Assembly: GCF_001429245.1 (NCBI RefSeq)
Contig: NZ_LMJE01000001.1
Location: 1,062,309 to 1,126,308, forward strand
DNA: 64,000 bases
Source of the DNA: Rhizobium sp. Root274
GTDB taxonomy: Bacteria > Pseudomonadota > Alphaproteobacteria > Rhizobiales > Rhizobiaceae
Direction: 5' to 3'
In this document: positions 30,492-40,938 of the stretch, piece by piece
How positions within the stretch are numbered: position 1 is the first letter of the stretch
Layout of the letters: the number at the start of each line of letters is the position of its first letter
Program-made: the position numbers and the translations under genes
The notes under the pieces: generated by a model
Databases searched by the model: none
What the model saw: only the letters and a program-made list of their open reading frames with translations
Told to the model about the DNA's origin: nothing

Positions 30492-31592
30492 ATGAAGGCT
30501 CTTTTTATTCGTACGGCGTCAGTGGCCCTCACCACGATCTTCATCGCATCCGGTGTTCAGGCGCAGGAACGCGTCGTTCATGTTTATAATTGGTCGGACT
30601 ACATCGACGAATCCGTGCTTGAAGAGTTCACCAAGGAGACGGGCATCAAGGTCGTCTATGACGTGTTCGATTCGAACGAACTGCTGGAGACAAAGCTCCT
30701 TGCCGGTGGCTCCGGCTACGATGTCGTCGTGCCGACGGCCCCCTTCCTCGCCCGCCAGATCCAGGCTGGCGTCTTCCAGAAACTCGACAAGTCGAAACTG
30801 CCGAACCTGAAGAACATGTGGTCTGATGTCTCCGAGCGTCTGGCGAAGTATGATCCCGGCAATGAATATGCCGTGAACTACATGTGGGGCACCACCGGCA
30901 TCGGCTACAATGTCGCCAAGGTCAAGGAAGCACTCGGCGCCGACTTCAAGGTCGACAGCTGGGATGCGATCTTCAAGCCGGAGAACGCCGAGAAGCTGAA
31001 GAGCTGCGGCATCAACATCCTCGACGCATCAGACGAGACCTTTGCCATTGCGATGAACTATGCGGGCAAGAATCCGGACAGCAAGGAAACCGCCGATCTG
31101 GAAGCGGGCGGCGAAGTCTATTCGAAGATCCGGCCTTCGGTGCGCACCTTCAATTCCTCGGCCTATATCGACGATCTGGCCAATGGCGACATCTGCGTGA
31201 CGATCGGCTGGTCTGGTGACATTCTGCAGGCGAAGGCGCGTGCGGAAGAGGCCAAAAACGGCGTCGAGATCAACTACGTGATCCCGAAGGAAGGGACTTA
31301 CATGTGGTTCGACAACATGGCCATTCCGGCGGATGCCCAGAATGTTGCCGAGGCGCATGAGTTCATCAACTTCCTGATGAAGCCCGACGTGATCGCCAAG
31401 GCCTCGAACTACGTTCAATACGCCAATGGCAACCTCGCCTCGCAGGCGCTGCTCGACCCGGCGGTCAAGGACAATCCGTCCGTCTATCCGCCAGCGGACG
31501 TCATGTCGAAACTCTTTACCATCTCGCCCTACGGCCCCAAGGAACAGCGCGTTCTGAACCGGGTCTGGACACAGATCAAAACGGGTAGCTAA
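30492..31592 (+). CDS. potF: Putrescine-binding periplasmic protein
   Basis: A 366-residue solute-binding protein with a signal peptide (SVALTTIFIASGVQAQ). The mature protein begins VVHVYNWSDYIDESVLEEF, the hallmark of PotD/PotF polyamine binders. YMWGTTGIGYNV, LDASDETF and GWSGDILQA carry conserved ligand-pocket residues. AGGAG precedes the ATG at 30492. The unit continues to potGHI through a hairpin terminator at 31604-31640, an arrangement that would give excess binding protein over transporter. Confidence 0.92.
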   Translation: MKALFIRTASVALTTIFIASGVQAQERVVHVYNWSDYIDESVLEEFTKETGIKVVYDVFDSNELLETKLLAGGSGYDVVVPTAPFLARQIQAGVFQKLDKSKLPNLKNMWSDVSERLAKYDPGNEYAVNYMWGTTGIGYNVAKVKEALGADFKVDSWDAIFKPENAEKLKSCGINILDASDETFAIAMNYAGKNPDSKETADLEAGGEVYSKIRPSVRTFNSSAYIDDLANGDICVTIGWSGDILQAKARAEEAKNGVEINYVIPKEGTYMWFDNMAIPADAQNVAEAHEFINFLMKPDVIAKASNYVQYANGNLASQALLDPAVKDNPSVYPPADVMSKLFTISPYGPKEQRVLNRVWTQIKTGS

Positions 31593-31603
31593 TAACTGAT
31601 TTG

Positions 31604-31640
31604 AAACCGCCGGGTGTCTCAAGCATCCGGCGGTTTTCTT
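31604..31640 (+). terminator. Terminator/attenuator between potF and potG
   Basis: CCGCCGG (31607-31613) pairs with CCGGCGG (31627-31633), extended by A/T pairs and TG/CA, then TTTTCTT. It lies between potF and potG and is probably partly read through. Confidence 0.8.
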
Positions 31641-31682
31641 CGTGTCTGGGGTCAATCAAAACACTACGGCTGGGATCGGGTA

Positions 31683-32837
31683 ATGGCGAAGTCACTGGGG
31701 CCTGTTAAACGCAAATTTTCTCCTTGGATGGATCCGGACGCGGTGCCTTTTATCCGCTTCGAGAACGTGACAAAGCGGTTCGGGGATTTCGTCGCCGTTG
31801 ATAATCTGACGCTCGACATCTACGAGCGCGAGTTCTTCTCACTGCTTGGGCCCTCGGGCTGCGGCAAGACGACCCTGATGCGCATGCTGGCGGGCTTCGA
31901 ACAGCCGACGTCGGGTCGCATCCTGCTGCAGGGCAAGGATCTCTCCGGCACGCCGCCTTACAAGCGGCCGACCAACATGATGTTCCAGTCCTATGCGCTT
32001 TTCCCGCACATGACGGTCGAAAAGAACATCGCCTTCGGACTGGAGCAGGACAACCTGCCGAAGGGCGAGATCGAAGCCCGCGTTCAGGAAATGCTGAAGC
32101 TCGTCAAGCTGGAGACATTCGCCAAGCGCAAGCCGAACCAGCTGTCCGGCGGCCAGCGGCAGCGCGTGGCGCTCGCCCGGTCGCTCGCCAAGCGACCGAA
32201 GGTGCTGCTGCTGGACGAACCGCTCGGCGCGCTTGATCGCAAGCTGCGCGAAGAGACCCAGTTCGAACTGATGGACATCCAGACAAAGCTCGGCCTGACC
32301 TTCCTGATCGTAACCCACGATCAGGAAGAGGCGATGACCGTTTCCGACCGGATCGCGGTGATGGACAAGGGCATCCTCGTGCAGGTGGCGACGCCGGCCG
32401 AAATCTACGAAGCCCCGAATTCGCGCTATGTCGCCGACTTTATCGGCGACATCAATATTCTCGAAGGCAAGGTCGCCGCCAAGGAGGCGGGGACCAATGG
32501 TGAGTTGGTCAAGGTTGACTGCGACGGCGTGACGATAGCCGTCGACCAGAGCTGCGACGCTACAGTCGGAGACAGCGTCGCCTTCGCCATCCGGCCGGAA
32601 AAGGTGCGCATTACGACCTCGAAGCCCGAGGAAGCCACGGCCAATGCCCTGCATGGCGAGGTCTGGGACATCGGCTATCTCGGCGACTTTTCGATCTTCA
32701 TCGTCAAGCTTGACGACGGACGCATGTTCCGTGCCGCGCAGGCAAACGTCTCCCGACTGGTCGACCGGCCGATTACCTTTGGTGACATCGTCTGGCTGTC
32801 CTGGCCGGCCGATGCCGGCCTTGTTTTGACGCGCTGA
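31683..32837 (+). CDS. potG: Putrescine ABC transporter ATPase
   Basis: A 384-residue ABC ATPase. Walker A is GPSGCGKTT, signature LSGGQRQRVALARSLAKRP, Walker B VLLLDEPLGALD, and switch His in VTHDQEEAM. A C-terminal TOBE-type domain starts near residue 270. The ATG at 31683 follows the terminator hairpin; the upstream frame in the hairpin is rejected. Together with PotF, PotH and PotI it forms a polyamine importer. Confidence 0.92.
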   Translation: MAKSLGPVKRKFSPWMDPDAVPFIRFENVTKRFGDFVAVDNLTLDIYEREFFSLLGPSGCGKTTLMRMLAGFEQPTSGRILLQGKDLSGTPPYKRPTNMMFQSYALFPHMTVEKNIAFGLEQDNLPKGEIEARVQEMLKLVKLETFAKRKPNQLSGGQRQRVALARSLAKRPKVLLLDEPLGALDRKLREETQFELMDIQTKLGLTFLIVTHDQEEAMTVSDRIAVMDKGILVQVATPAEIYEAPNSRYVADFIGDINILEGKVAAKEAGTNGELVKVDCDGVTIAVDQSCDATVGDSVAFAIRPEKVRITTSKPEEATANALHGEVWDIGYLGDFSIFIVKLDDGRMFRAAQANVSRLVDRPITFGDIVWLSWPADAGLVLTR

Positions 32838-32847
32838 GGAGAGCGAC

Positions 32848-33756
32848 ATGGCCGAACCCGTTGCCGCCTCCACCAAATCCGGTCCCGCCCGCTGGCTGGT
32901 GGTGATCATTCCTTATTTCTGGATGGTGCTCTTCTTCGTGGCGCCCTTCCTGATCATCGTGAAGATTTCGCTGTCGGACACGGCGATCGCCATGCCGCCC
33001 TATACCCCAGTGTTCGAAGGGCTGTCGGCAATCGGTAATTTCTTCAGCCAGCTGGATTTCGAAAACTACAGCTTCCTCACGGAAGATCCGCTCTATTTCA
33101 ACGCCTATGTCTCGTCTCTGCGCATCGCACTGATCTCGACCCTTTTGCTTCTCCTGATCGGCTATCCCATGGCGCTCGCCATGGCGCGCGCCTCGGTGAC
33201 CATTCGCCCGACGCTGGTGATGCTGGTCATCCTGCCATTCTGGACCTCGTTCCTGATCCGCGTCTATGCCTGGATCGGCATCCTGAAGCCGGAGGGGCTG
33301 CTGACGGTGCTTCTGCATTCGCTCGGCCTGATGGACGAAGGCAATCAGGTGCAGATCTTCCGCACGGAAATCGCCGTCTTCATCGGCATTGTCTATTCCT
33401 ACCTGCCCTTCATGGTGCTGCCGCTCTACTCAGCCCTGGAAAAGATGGACGGTACGCTGCTCGAGGCCGCAAGCGATCTCGGCTGCCCACCGTGGAAGGC
33501 GTTCTGGAAGATCACCTTCCCGCTCTCCATTCCGGGCGTGATTGCCGGCGCGATGATCTGCTTCATCCCGATCACCGGCGAGTTCGTCATTCCGGATCTT
33601 CTGGGCGGTGCCCAGACGCTGATGATCGGCAAGACGCTGTGGACCGAATTCTTCGGTAACCGCGACTGGCCGCTTGCATCGGCCGTCGCCGTTCTCCTCC
33701 TCCTGCTTCTGGTCGTTCCGATTGCGATCTTCCAGAACCAGCAGCAGAAAGCGTGA
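32848..33756 (+). CDS. potH: Putrescine ABC transporter permease
   Basis: A 302-residue integral membrane protein with six helices. The EAA-type loop EAASDLGCPPWKAFWKITFPLS (contact with PotG) is near residue 205. The first helix is VVIIPYFWMVLFFVAPFLII. A short spacing of 10 bases follows potG, with GAGGAG upstream of the start. Length and order match PotH. Confidence 0.92.
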   Translation: MAEPVAASTKSGPARWLVVIIPYFWMVLFFVAPFLIIVKISLSDTAIAMPPYTPVFEGLSAIGNFFSQLDFENYSFLTEDPLYFNAYVSSLRIALISTLLLLLIGYPMALAMARASVTIRPTLVMLVILPFWTSFLIRVYAWIGILKPEGLLTVLLHSLGLMDEGNQVQIFRTEIAVFIGIVYSYLPFMVLPLYSALEKMDGTLLEAASDLGCPPWKAFWKITFPLSIPGVIAGAMICFIPITGEFVIPDLLGGAQTLMIGKTLWTEFFGNRDWPLASAVAVLLLLLLVVPIAIFQNQQQKA

Positions 33757-33766
33757 GGAGCGGCCG

Positions 33767-34588
33767 ATGAAACCCGGTAAATTCGACCCGACAATCCTGA
33801 CGATCGGCTTCGCATTCCTCTACATCCCGATCCTGATCCTGGTGATCTACTCGTTCAACGATTCAAAGCTCGTTACCGTCTGGGGCGGGTTCTCGTTGAA
33901 ATGGTATGGCGAGATGTGGCGCAATGACGGCCTGATGAGTGCTGCCTGGGTGACGCTACGTGTCGGCCTGCTGAGCGCGACCCTCGGCACCGTGCTCGGC
34001 ACGCTGACGGCGCTGGCGCTGGTGCGCTACGGGCGCTTCCCCGGTCGTTTGCTGTTTTCCGGCATGGTCTATGCCCCGCTCGTCATGCCCGAGGTGATCA
34101 CCGGCCTGTCGATGCTCTTGCTGTTCGTCGCCGTCGGCGTCGATCGCGGTCTGATGACGGTGGTGATTGCGCACACGACCTTCACCATGTGCTACGTGGC
34201 AATCGTCGTGCAGTCGCGGCTTCTGACATTCGACACCAGTCTCGAAGAAGCGGCCCATGATCTCGGCTGCCCGCCGGTCAAGACTTTCTTCAAGATCACC
34301 CTGCCGCTGATCCTGCCTGCCGTCATCTCCGGCTGGATGCTCGCTTTCACCCTGTCGCTCGACGATCTCGTCATTGCGAGCTTCACCACCGGGCCCGGTG
34401 CGACCACGCTGCCGATCAAGATCTATTCGCAGGTCCGCCTCGGCGTAACGCCCGAGATCAACGCAGTCTGCACGATCCTGATCGGGATCGTGACGATCGG
34501 CGTGATCATCGCCTCGATCGGCACCAAACAGCGTGAACTGCAGCGGCAGCGCGACGAGCATGTCGCCGCGCGCGGTTTGACGAGCTGA
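33767..34588 (+). CDS. potI: Putrescine ABC transporter permease
   Basis: A 273-residue membrane protein with six helices, opening with FDPTILTIGFAFLYIPILIL. The EAA loop is EEAAHDLGCPPVKTFFKITL. SLDDLVIASFTTGPG is typical of PotI/PotC. The ATG at 33767 follows GAGGAG, 10 bases after potH; upstream in-frame codons lie inside potH and are ignored. It ends the operon. Confidence 0.92.
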   Translation: MKPGKFDPTILTIGFAFLYIPILILVIYSFNDSKLVTVWGGFSLKWYGEMWRNDGLMSAAWVTLRVGLLSATLGTVLGTLTALALVRYGRFPGRLLFSGMVYAPLVMPEVITGLSMLLLFVAVGVDRGLMTVVIAHTTFTMCYVAIVVQSRLLTFDTSLEEAAHDLGCPPVKTFFKITLPLILPAVISGWMLAFTLSLDDLVIASFTTGPGATTLPIKIYSQVRLGVTPEINAVCTILIGIVTIGVIIASIGTKQRELQRQRDEHVAARGLTS

Positions 34589-34629
34589 GGCCAGACTGAG
34601 GCCTGAGAGGCCCGCCGTCTGCCGTCCCG

Positions 34630-34872
34630 TCAACTGCGGGGCGGCAGCAATATATAGGTGACAAACCAAAGCGGGATGATCACCAATGCTCCCATCAAAA
34701 TACGCGGAGCCGTCCAGGCGAAGGCGGTGACGAAGCCGTTCTGAATGTCCTCGGGCGTCAGGCCGAGGCCGTCCATCACCGCGCGCGGCGTTATGCCGAA
34801 CAAGGACAAAAGAGTGCCCGCGATCAGCGAGGCCAGCGCCAACTTGATCAAGCCGGAGAGAATTCCCTGCAC
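34630..34872 (-). CDS. DUF6460 family small membrane protein
   Basis: An 80-residue protein with two hydrophobic segments flanking ITPRAVMDGLGLTPEDI, then ILMGALVIIPLWFVTYILLPPR. This TPED-centred layout matches DUF6460 proteins of Rhizobiales; function unknown. It is convergent with potI. Confidence 0.7.
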   Translation of the reverse strand: MQGILSGLIKLALASLIAGTLLSLFGITPRAVMDGLGLTPEDIQNGFVTAFAWTAPRILMGALVIIPLWFVTYILLPPRS

Positions 34873-34961
34873 CGTCCGCGCCCCCAGACGTTTTGATTCG
34901 ATCCATTGTAGCGTTTAACGGATTCGAATGAACCGGCTCGCTTCTGGTGAGCCACGGTTCT

Positions 34962-36836
34962 TTATGGGCTGACGCTGCCGGAATGGGGAATGGGCGAGAT
35001 CACGGGATCCGCAAAGCCGCCGCCGATGAAAAAGCGCAGGTCTGCCGGGGTGCCGACATTTGACGTTGGCGGCGACAGTTGGCCGATCAGTGCCAGGGCC
35101 TTGCGGCTATAGGGTACGATCCCCGTCAGGGACAGAGATTGGTCGTTGCCAACGAAGAGGCATTTCTCGACTTCCGCTGAACCTTCGGCAAAACGTGCGG
35201 ACATGTCGAAACGATCAAAGGCAAAACGACCGCTGCCAGCCGCGCTCAATTGGAAATAGGAGCGGTCGACAGCCAGCTGTCGCACGCCCTCTGCGTTGAA
35301 GCCCTCCAGCTGTCCCGCACTGGCGGAGATCCGCAATGTGCCCGACATCGCCTCGAGATTGCTGCGCCAGCCCACGCCTGCAAGCTTGGCGTTCAGGTCG
35401 ACCGAGCCCTTGGCGGTGACGACCGGACCTTCGACGTCGAGGCCCTTGGCGAGTTCACCGAGGCGGGCATCGATGATGGTCACCGCGAGATCGGCTCCTT
35501 TGCTGAAGCCGTCGCCACTGCCGCTGATACGGGCGCTCAGAGAGCCGCCGAGAAAATCGCTGTCGGCGATCACCAGTTTCAGCGCGTCCCCACGACCGAT
35601 GACGCTCGCGCCGACATCAGCCAGTTCGAAGGGCGGCAGGGCGGCCGTGGTTGCCGACAGCCGCAGGTCGAAATCCAGCCAGCGGGTGAGGCTTGGCAAA
35701 CGAACGTCTGCCCTGTCGCCGATCTCGATCGACAAGGACTGCAGGAGATCCTCAAGTTCAAGGTGGGCGAGCGCGAGTGTGCCGCTGAGCACGGGGCGTG
35801 TGCCGGGCGCATGCCGGAATGCCAGAAAGCCGTTGCCACGGCTATCGTTCACCTGGAAATCCAATCCTTCCAGGCGCCACTCGTTGTCAGTCGGGATCAG
35901 TTGCGTCTTCAGCGCCGCGCTCTTCCAGCTTTCCGTTCCCGCGATCCTAATCTGGGCGAGGCCGGCGACGGTCGGGATATCTGTGACCGCCAGTTCGATA
36001 TCGCTGGTTCCGGTCAGACCCTTGCGGAGACTGACGCCCCCCTTCAGCCTGCCGGTCATGCCAGGCAAGGCGGCGGAAATATCGACATCGGCATTTTGGC
36101 CACCGATCAGCAAAAGCGGCGCATGGGTGTCGAGGGTGAGGGTAACAGGCAAGCCGTTGTAGGCGAATGTGGCCTTGCCGGAGAGCGACGCGGAAAGCTT
36201 TGGCCATTCGATCTCAGCGTTCACCTCACGGGCTTCGAATTCCCGTCCGCTCGCGGCGTCGATCAGGATGATCTCACCGTCGAGAACGGCAACGCTGCCG
36301 ACATCAGCATCTGCATCGGCCTCGATCTGCTGGCCGCCAGCGGCACTCGGCGCAACGGAACGTACCGCTTCGCTCAGCAGGCCCTCATTGCTCCAGTCGA
36401 GCAGTCCGTCGACGTCGCGCTCGATACGGATCCTCGGTCGGGTGAATTCAAAGGCATTAAATTCAGGCTGCCCCCGCAAGGCAGAGAGAAAGCTGAACCG
36501 AGCCGAGAGCGCATCGATCTCACCCAGGACCTGGCGCGCGGGCCCCTTACTCCGGCTGACCGTCACGCCAGTCAAGGTGACCTGCGGCTCGGGCCAGAAC
36601 GTGATCTCGGTGACATCTGCAATGGAAACGTCATGTCCTGTCCAACGCGAAACGGCAGACGCCAGCGCTGTCCTGACCACTGAACTGGATATCAGATAGG
36701 GAGCTGCCAGCCGCAGAGCCACCGAGCCCAGAACGAGAAGAACCGTGGAGACGAGGACAAGTCTCAGCAAGCGGCGCCAATGCAACTTGGCCGCAGGGTT
36801 CTCGTCCTGTCGATAGGGGCGATCGGCTTTTGACAT
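34962..36836 (-). CDS. AsmA family envelope protein
   Basis: A 624-residue protein with a single N-terminal membrane helix ([27 protein letters not shown]) and a long beta-rich periplasmic body. An AsmA N-terminal pattern is seen at [20 protein letters not shown], and the C-terminal region (about 450-600) has the Asm[22 protein letters not shown] and F-Q-L-S-A motifs. AsmA-like proteins act in lipid transfer or outer-membrane assembly. AAGGAG precedes the ATG at 36836; the longer frame upstream is rejected. Divergent from aacS. Confidence 0.85.
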   Translation of the reverse strand: MSKADRPYRQDENPAAKLHWRRLLRLVLVSTVLLVLGSVALRLAAPYLISSSVVRTALASAVSRWTGHDVSIADVTEITFWPEPQVTLTGVTVSRSKGPARQVLGEIDALSARFSFLSALRGQPEFNAFEFTRPRIRIERDVDGLLDWSNEGLLSEAVRSVAPSAAGGQQIEADADADVGSVAVLDGEIILIDAASGREFEAREVNAEIEWPKLSASLSGKATFAYNGLPVTLTLDTHAPLLLIGGQNADVDISAALPGMTGRLKGGVSLRKGLTGTSDIELAVTDIPTVAGLAQIRIAGTESWKSAALKTQLIPTDNEWRLEGLDFQVNDSRGNGFLAFRHAPGTRPVLSGTLALAHLELEDLLQSLSIEIGDRADVRLPSLTRWLDFDLRLSATTAALPPFELADVGASVIGRGDALKLVIADSDFLGGSLSARISGSGDGFSKGADLAVTIIDARLGELAKGLDVEGPVVTAKGSVDLNAKLAGVGWRSNLEAMSGTLRISASAGQLEGFNAEGVRQLAVDRSYFQLSAAGSGRFAFDRFDMSARFAEGSAEVEKCLFVGNDQSLSLTGIVPYSRKALALIGQLSPPTSNVGTPADLRFFIGGGFADPVISPIPHSGSVSP

Positions 36837-36925
36837 CCATGCTCCTTTACCGGGTGCAGGGACCGGCTGGCAAGCTTTCTGCGCGATACACAATCTCGTC
36901 GCAACCAGCAAAGGAATGCCTTGGA

Positions 36926-36962
36926 AGCGCCGTGAACGGCGCTGTATATCGCAGTGCAATAT
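36926..36962. promoter_or_regulatory. Palindromes in aacS promoter region
   Basis: AGCGCCGT/ACGGCGCT arms (36926-36943, 2-base spacer) precede ATATCGCA-G-TGCAATAT (36946-36962), a 17-base near-palindrome with one mismatch. Both lie within 75 bases of the aacS start. The second shares a TGCAAT-type core with the phasin promoter. Confidence 0.35.
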
Positions 36963-36997
36963 GTTATAAGCCTGGCCCATCTGCGGAGGACAGTATC

Positions 36998-38947
36998 ATG
37001 GACATTTCACCCCTTTGGGTTCCTACGGACGCTTTCAAGGCTGATCAGCCGCTGACGCAGTTCATCGAGTGGTGCGGCTCGACCCTGGGCTCGCCTTTTG
37101 CCGATTACGAGGCCTTCTATGACTGGTCGATCCGCGACCGCGGTGCCTTCTGGTCTGCGGTGTGGGACTATTGCGGCGTGAAGGGCAGCAAGGGAAGCGT
37201 CGCGCTGGCTGATGGCGATGTGATGCTGAAGGCGCGTTTCTTTCCCGAGGCTCAACTGAACTTTGCAGAGAACCTGCTGGCACATGCCGGTGAAGGCGAT
37301 GCGCTGATCTTTCGCGGCGAAAACAAGGTGTCAGATCGGTGGAGCTGGCAGCGTCTGACGGCCGTGGTCTCAAGGCTGCAGCAGGCGATGCAGGCCATGG
37401 GGATTGGCGCCGGCGACCGCGTCGCCGCCATGATGCCGAACATGCCGGAGACCATTGCGTTGATGCTGGCCGCCAGCTCGCTTGGCGCCATCTGGTCGTC
37501 CTGCTCCCCGGACTTCGGCGAGCAAGGCGTGCTCGACCGCTTCGGCCAGATCCAGCCCAGCCTTTTCATCGCTTGTGATGGCTATTGGTATAATGGCAAG
37601 CGCCAGGATGTGGCCGACAAGGTGGTGGCAGTCGCGGAGAAACTCGGCGTGCCGGTGCTCGTCATCCCCTATGCCGGCGAAACGGCAGCGCTGGTGGAGA
37701 GACTTGCGGATGGCCGCAGCCTCGACCAGTTCGTCGCACCATTCTCCGTTCAGGAGATCGTTTACAAGCAACTGCCTTTCTCGCATCCGCTCTACATCCT
37801 TTTCTCCTCGGGAACGACGGGGGTGCCAAAGTGCATCGTGCACTCGGCCGGCGGCACGCTGTTGCAGCATCTGAAGGAACACCGTTTCCATTGCGGTATC
37901 AGTGCCGGCGACCGGCTGTTCTACTTCACCACATGCGGCTGGATGATGTGGAACTGGCTGGCCTCAGGGCTAGCCTGCGGGGCAACGCTCTGCCTTTATG
38001 ACGGCTCACCCTTCTATCCCGACGGAAACGTGCTGTTCGATTATGCGGCGCAAGAGACGTTCGCGATTTTCGGCACATCGGCGAAATATATTGATGCCGT
38101 GCGCAAGAGCGGGCTGACGCCGAAGACGACCCACGACCTGTCGAGCCTGCGGCTGCTGACCTCGACCGGATCGCCCCTGTCGCCCGAAGGCTTTTCCTTC
38201 GTGTATGAAGGTATCAAGGGCGATATCCAGTTGGCCTCCATCTCCGGCGGCACCGATATTGTTTCCTGTTTCGTGCTGGGCAACCCTTTGAAGCCGGTCT
38301 GGCGTGGCGAGATCCAGGGTCCGGGCCTCGGGCTTGCGATGGATGTATGGAACGACGACGGGCAACCCGTGCGCGGCGAGAAGGGCGAGCTCGTCTGCAC
38401 CAAGGCCTTCCCGTCCATGCCGATCATGTTCTGGAACGATCCGGACGGCGCAAAATACCATGCAGCCTATTTCGATCGGTTCGACAATGTCTGGTGCCAT
38501 GGCGATTTTGCCGAATGGACCGAGCATGACGGGATCATCATCCACGGCCGCTCGGATGCCACGCTCAATCCGGGCGGAGTCCGCATCGGCACGGCGGAAA
38601 TCTACAATCAGGTCGAGCAGCTGGACGAGGTGATCGAGGCAATCTGCATCGGGCAGGACTTCGATGACGATGTCCGGGTGATCCTTTTCGTACGCCTGAC
38701 GCCCGGATTGACACTGGACGAGATGCTCGAGAAGAAGATCAAGGCCAAGATCCGTACGGGTGCGTCTCCGCGTCATGTGCCGGCAAAGATAATTCAAGTG
38801 AGCGACATCCCTCGCACGAAGTCGGGCAAGATCGTCGAACTTGCCGTGCGTGAAGTGGTGCATGGACGTCCGGTGAAGAACAAGGAGGCGCTGGCCAATC
38901 CGGAAGCGCTCGAGCTCTTCGCCAACCTGCCGCAGCTGCAGAGTTGA
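36998..38947 (+). CDS. aacS: Acetoacetyl-CoA synthetase
   Basis: A 649-residue adenylate-forming ligase that activates acetoacetate to acetoacetyl-CoA, linking ketone bodies and PHB turnover to thiolase. The ATP loop is [32 protein letters not shown] and [18 protein letters not shown] are typical of AacS rather than acetyl-CoA synthetase. The C-terminal lysine is in [18 protein letters not shown] precedes the ATG at 36998. Divergent from the AsmA-like gene. Confidence 0.92.
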   Translation: MDISPLWVPTDAFKADQPLTQFIEWCGSTLGSPFADYEAFYDWSIRDRGAFWSAVWDYCGVKGSKGSVALADGDVMLKARFFPEAQLNFAENLLAHAGEGDALIFRGENKVSDRWSWQRLTAVVSRLQQAMQAMGIGAGDRVAAMMPNMPETIALMLAASSLGAIWSSCSPDFGEQGVLDRFGQIQPSLFIACDGYWYNGKRQDVADKVVAVAEKLGVPVLVIPYAGETAALVERLADGRSLDQFVAPFSVQEIVYKQLPFSHPLYILFSSGTTGVPKCIVHSAGGTLLQHLKEHRFHCGISAGDRLFYFTTCGWMMWNWLASGLACGATLCLYDGSPFYPDGNVLFDYAAQETFAIFGTSAKYIDAVRKSGLTPKTTHDLSSLRLLTSTGSPLSPEGFSFVYEGIKGDIQLASISGGTDIVSCFVLGNPLKPVWRGEIQGPGLGLAMDVWNDDGQPVRGEKGELVCTKAFPSMPIMFWNDPDGAKYHAAYFDRFDNVWCHGDFAEWTEHDGIIIHGRSDATLNPGGVRIGTAEIYNQVEQLDEVIEAICIGQDFDDDVRVILFVRLTPGLTLDEMLEKKIKAKIRTGASPRHVPAKIIQVSDIPRTKSGKIVELAVREVVHGRPVKNKEALANPEALELFANLPQLQS

Positions 38948-39090
38948 CGCGATTGTGTATCGAAACCTGCCGAAGCAAGACCTCATACCTCAATTCTAGG
39001 GTATCCCGAAGGCGGATGCGGTAAGGATCTGTTAAGGCGCGTTTGGCAAGACTGTCGGCAACTTGGAGACGCACGATGAAGTGCGGGTGA

Positions 39091-39184
39091 GAGCCGGTTC
39101 CGGCTCCTTGGACATGATGTCGATTGCCCTCTTCTCCGGTTCGACAGCATCTACTGCGGGCGGCTTCTGGCCGCCCTTTTTTTT
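39091..39184 (+). terminator. Terminator, with upstream hairpin, after aacS
   Basis: GGGCGGC-TTCTG-GCCGCCC (39158-39176) followed by eight T residues is a strong plus-strand terminator, 210 bases past aacS. Another inverted repeat GAGCCGG-TT-CCGGCTC is at 39091-39106. The long gap leaves room for a small RNA. Confidence 0.7.
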
Positions 39185-39193
39185 GCCTCAGCG

Positions 39194-40867
39194 CTAGTCG
39201 TCGAGCGAACGCGATACGAGCAGCACGGGGACCAGTCCCGCCAGAATGATGATGATTGCAGCCACGGCCGCATCCTGCGCCATGCCGCGCGAGGCGTCTT
39301 CATAGACCAGCGTAGCGAGCGTGTTGAAGTTGAACGGCCTGAGCAGGATGGTGGCGGAGAGTTCCTTCAACGTCTCGATGAACACCAGCAGGCCTGCCGT
39401 CAGAACAGCGGGTCGAAGATTGGGCAACAGCACCTGGCGCAGCGTCTTCGGTCCGGAGCGGCCGAGCGTACGGGCCGCCATGTCGAGATGCGGCGACAGC
39501 TTCTGGAAGCCCGCGTCGATCGTGCCTTCCGCCATGGTCAGGAAGCGCACCGTATAGGCATAGACGATAGCAAAGCCTGTTCCGGACAAAAGAAGGCCGG
39601 TCGAGATACCGAAGGTCTGGCGCAGGAAACCATCGAAAGCATTGTCGAATGCAGCAAGCGGGATGAGCACGCCGATGCCGAGCACCGTGCCTGGAATGCC
39701 ATAGCCGAGGGAGGCGAAGCGGCTGGCACTGCGCGCAAGCCGGGAGCGTTCGGTGCGGGCGGCATAGGCAAGCACGAAGGCAAGGAAGACCGTAATCACC
39801 GCCGCCGTGGCCGACACCAGCGTCGAATGCCAGAGAGCATCAAGTAGCCTCGGTTCAAGGAAATCGTCCAGGCGCCGCAAGGCGAAGCCGCCCAGGACGA
39901 CGAAGGGAATGACGAAACCGAGCAGGATCGGCAGAAGGCAGAATAGGGTTGCCAGGACACCCTTCAGACCCCGTAGCTTCAACCGCACGGCATCGGCGAC
40001 AACGGCTGTCGTCTTGTGACTGGTAAAGCGCTGGCGCTTGCGAGCCTGACGCTCGACGAAAAGCAGCAACGCGACGATGGCCAGCATAACGCAGGCAATC
40101 TGGGCGGCGCCGGCCAGGCTGCCACGGTTGAGCCAGGTGTCGTAGATCGAAAAGGTCAGCGTCTGGACGCCGAGATATTCGACGGCGCCGATATCATTCA
40201 GCGTTTCCATCATGACCAACGTGAGGCCAATCATGATCGCCGGCTTGGCCATCGGCACCTGAATGCGGGCAAAAACGCGCAAAGGGCTAGCCCCCAGCGT
40301 GCGGGCGACATCGGCGGCGGCGCGGCCCTGCATCAGGAACATCGAGCGGCAGGCGAGATAGACATAAGGGTAGAGGACCGACGACATCACCAGCACGGCG
40401 CCGCCGAGCGAACGGACATCGAAGAAGCTGTAGTCTCGCGCCGAGGTATAGCCGAAGATCGCGCGATACAGCGTCTGAACCGGGCCGGTGAAATCGAGAA
40501 ACTCGCCAAAGGCATAGGCTGCGAGATAGGACGGGATGGCGAGCGGCAGGACGAGAGCGGGTGAAAGGAAGCGGCGCAACGGGAACTCGCAGGACGCCAC
40601 AAGCCAGGCGGTGCCGATTCCATAGATGGCGGTGACAAGGCCGGTGAAAAGCAGGAGCCAGAGCGTGCGCAAGCCGGCGCGCGGGATGACATTGGTCAGC
40701 ATATGTTGCCAGTTGCCCGGATCGGACGAAAAGCCGATCACGAAGATCGCAACAATCGGCATCACGACGACCAGGGCCACAACCAAGGCGGCGCGCGTTG
40801 CTGGCCCCATGCTGCTGCGAAGAGGTCTGGTCGATGGGGCTGTGCCCGAGCGCGCGTTAGAATACAA
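39194..40867 (-). CDS. fbpB: Two-domain Fe(III) ABC transporter permease
   Basis: A 557-residue fused permease with about 12 helices in two homologous halves. Each half has an EAA-like loop (ARTLGASPLRVFARIQVPMAKPA-type near residue 195, then ARTLGRSGPKTLRQVLLPNLRPA-type near 480). This matches FbpB/SfuB iron permeases. The frame opens with TTG at 40867; an ATG at 40810, just before the first helix, is an alternative. No ATPase gene is adjacent, and the likely binding protein is 23 kb away beside rirA. Cognate pairing is inferred. Confidence 0.85.
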   Translation of the reverse strand: MYSNARSGTAPSTRPLRSSMGPATRAALVVALVVVMPIVAIFVIGFSSDPGNWQHMLTNVIPRAGLRTLWLLLFTGLVTAIYGIGTAWLVASCEFPLRRFLSPALVLPLAIPSYLAAYAFGEFLDFTGPVQTLYRAIFGYTSARDYSFFDVRSLGGAVLVMSSVLYPYVYLACRSMFLMQGRAAADVARTLGASPLRVFARIQVPMAKPAIMIGLTLVMMETLNDIGAVEYLGVQTLTFSIYDTWLNRGSLAGAAQIACVMLAIVALLLFVERQARKRQRFTSHKTTAVVADAVRLKLRGLKGVLATLFCLLPILLGFVIPFVVLGGFALRRLDDFLEPRLLDALWHSTLVSATAAVITVFLAFVLAYAARTERSRLARSASRFASLGYGIPGTVLGIGVLIPLAAFDNAFDGFLRQTFGISTGLLLSGTGFAIVYAYTVRFLTMAEGTIDAGFQKLSPHLDMAARTLGRSGPKTLRQVLLPNLRPAVLTAGLLVFIETLKELSATILLRPFNFNTLATLVYEDASRGMAQDAAVAAIIIILAGLVPVLLVSRSLDD

Positions 40868-40938
40868 GCTGTCGGCCCTTGCGGATGGGAAGGCTGGTTT
40901 CCTCTAGCGCAAAGGTCTGCGGAAGGGAACCGTCCGGA

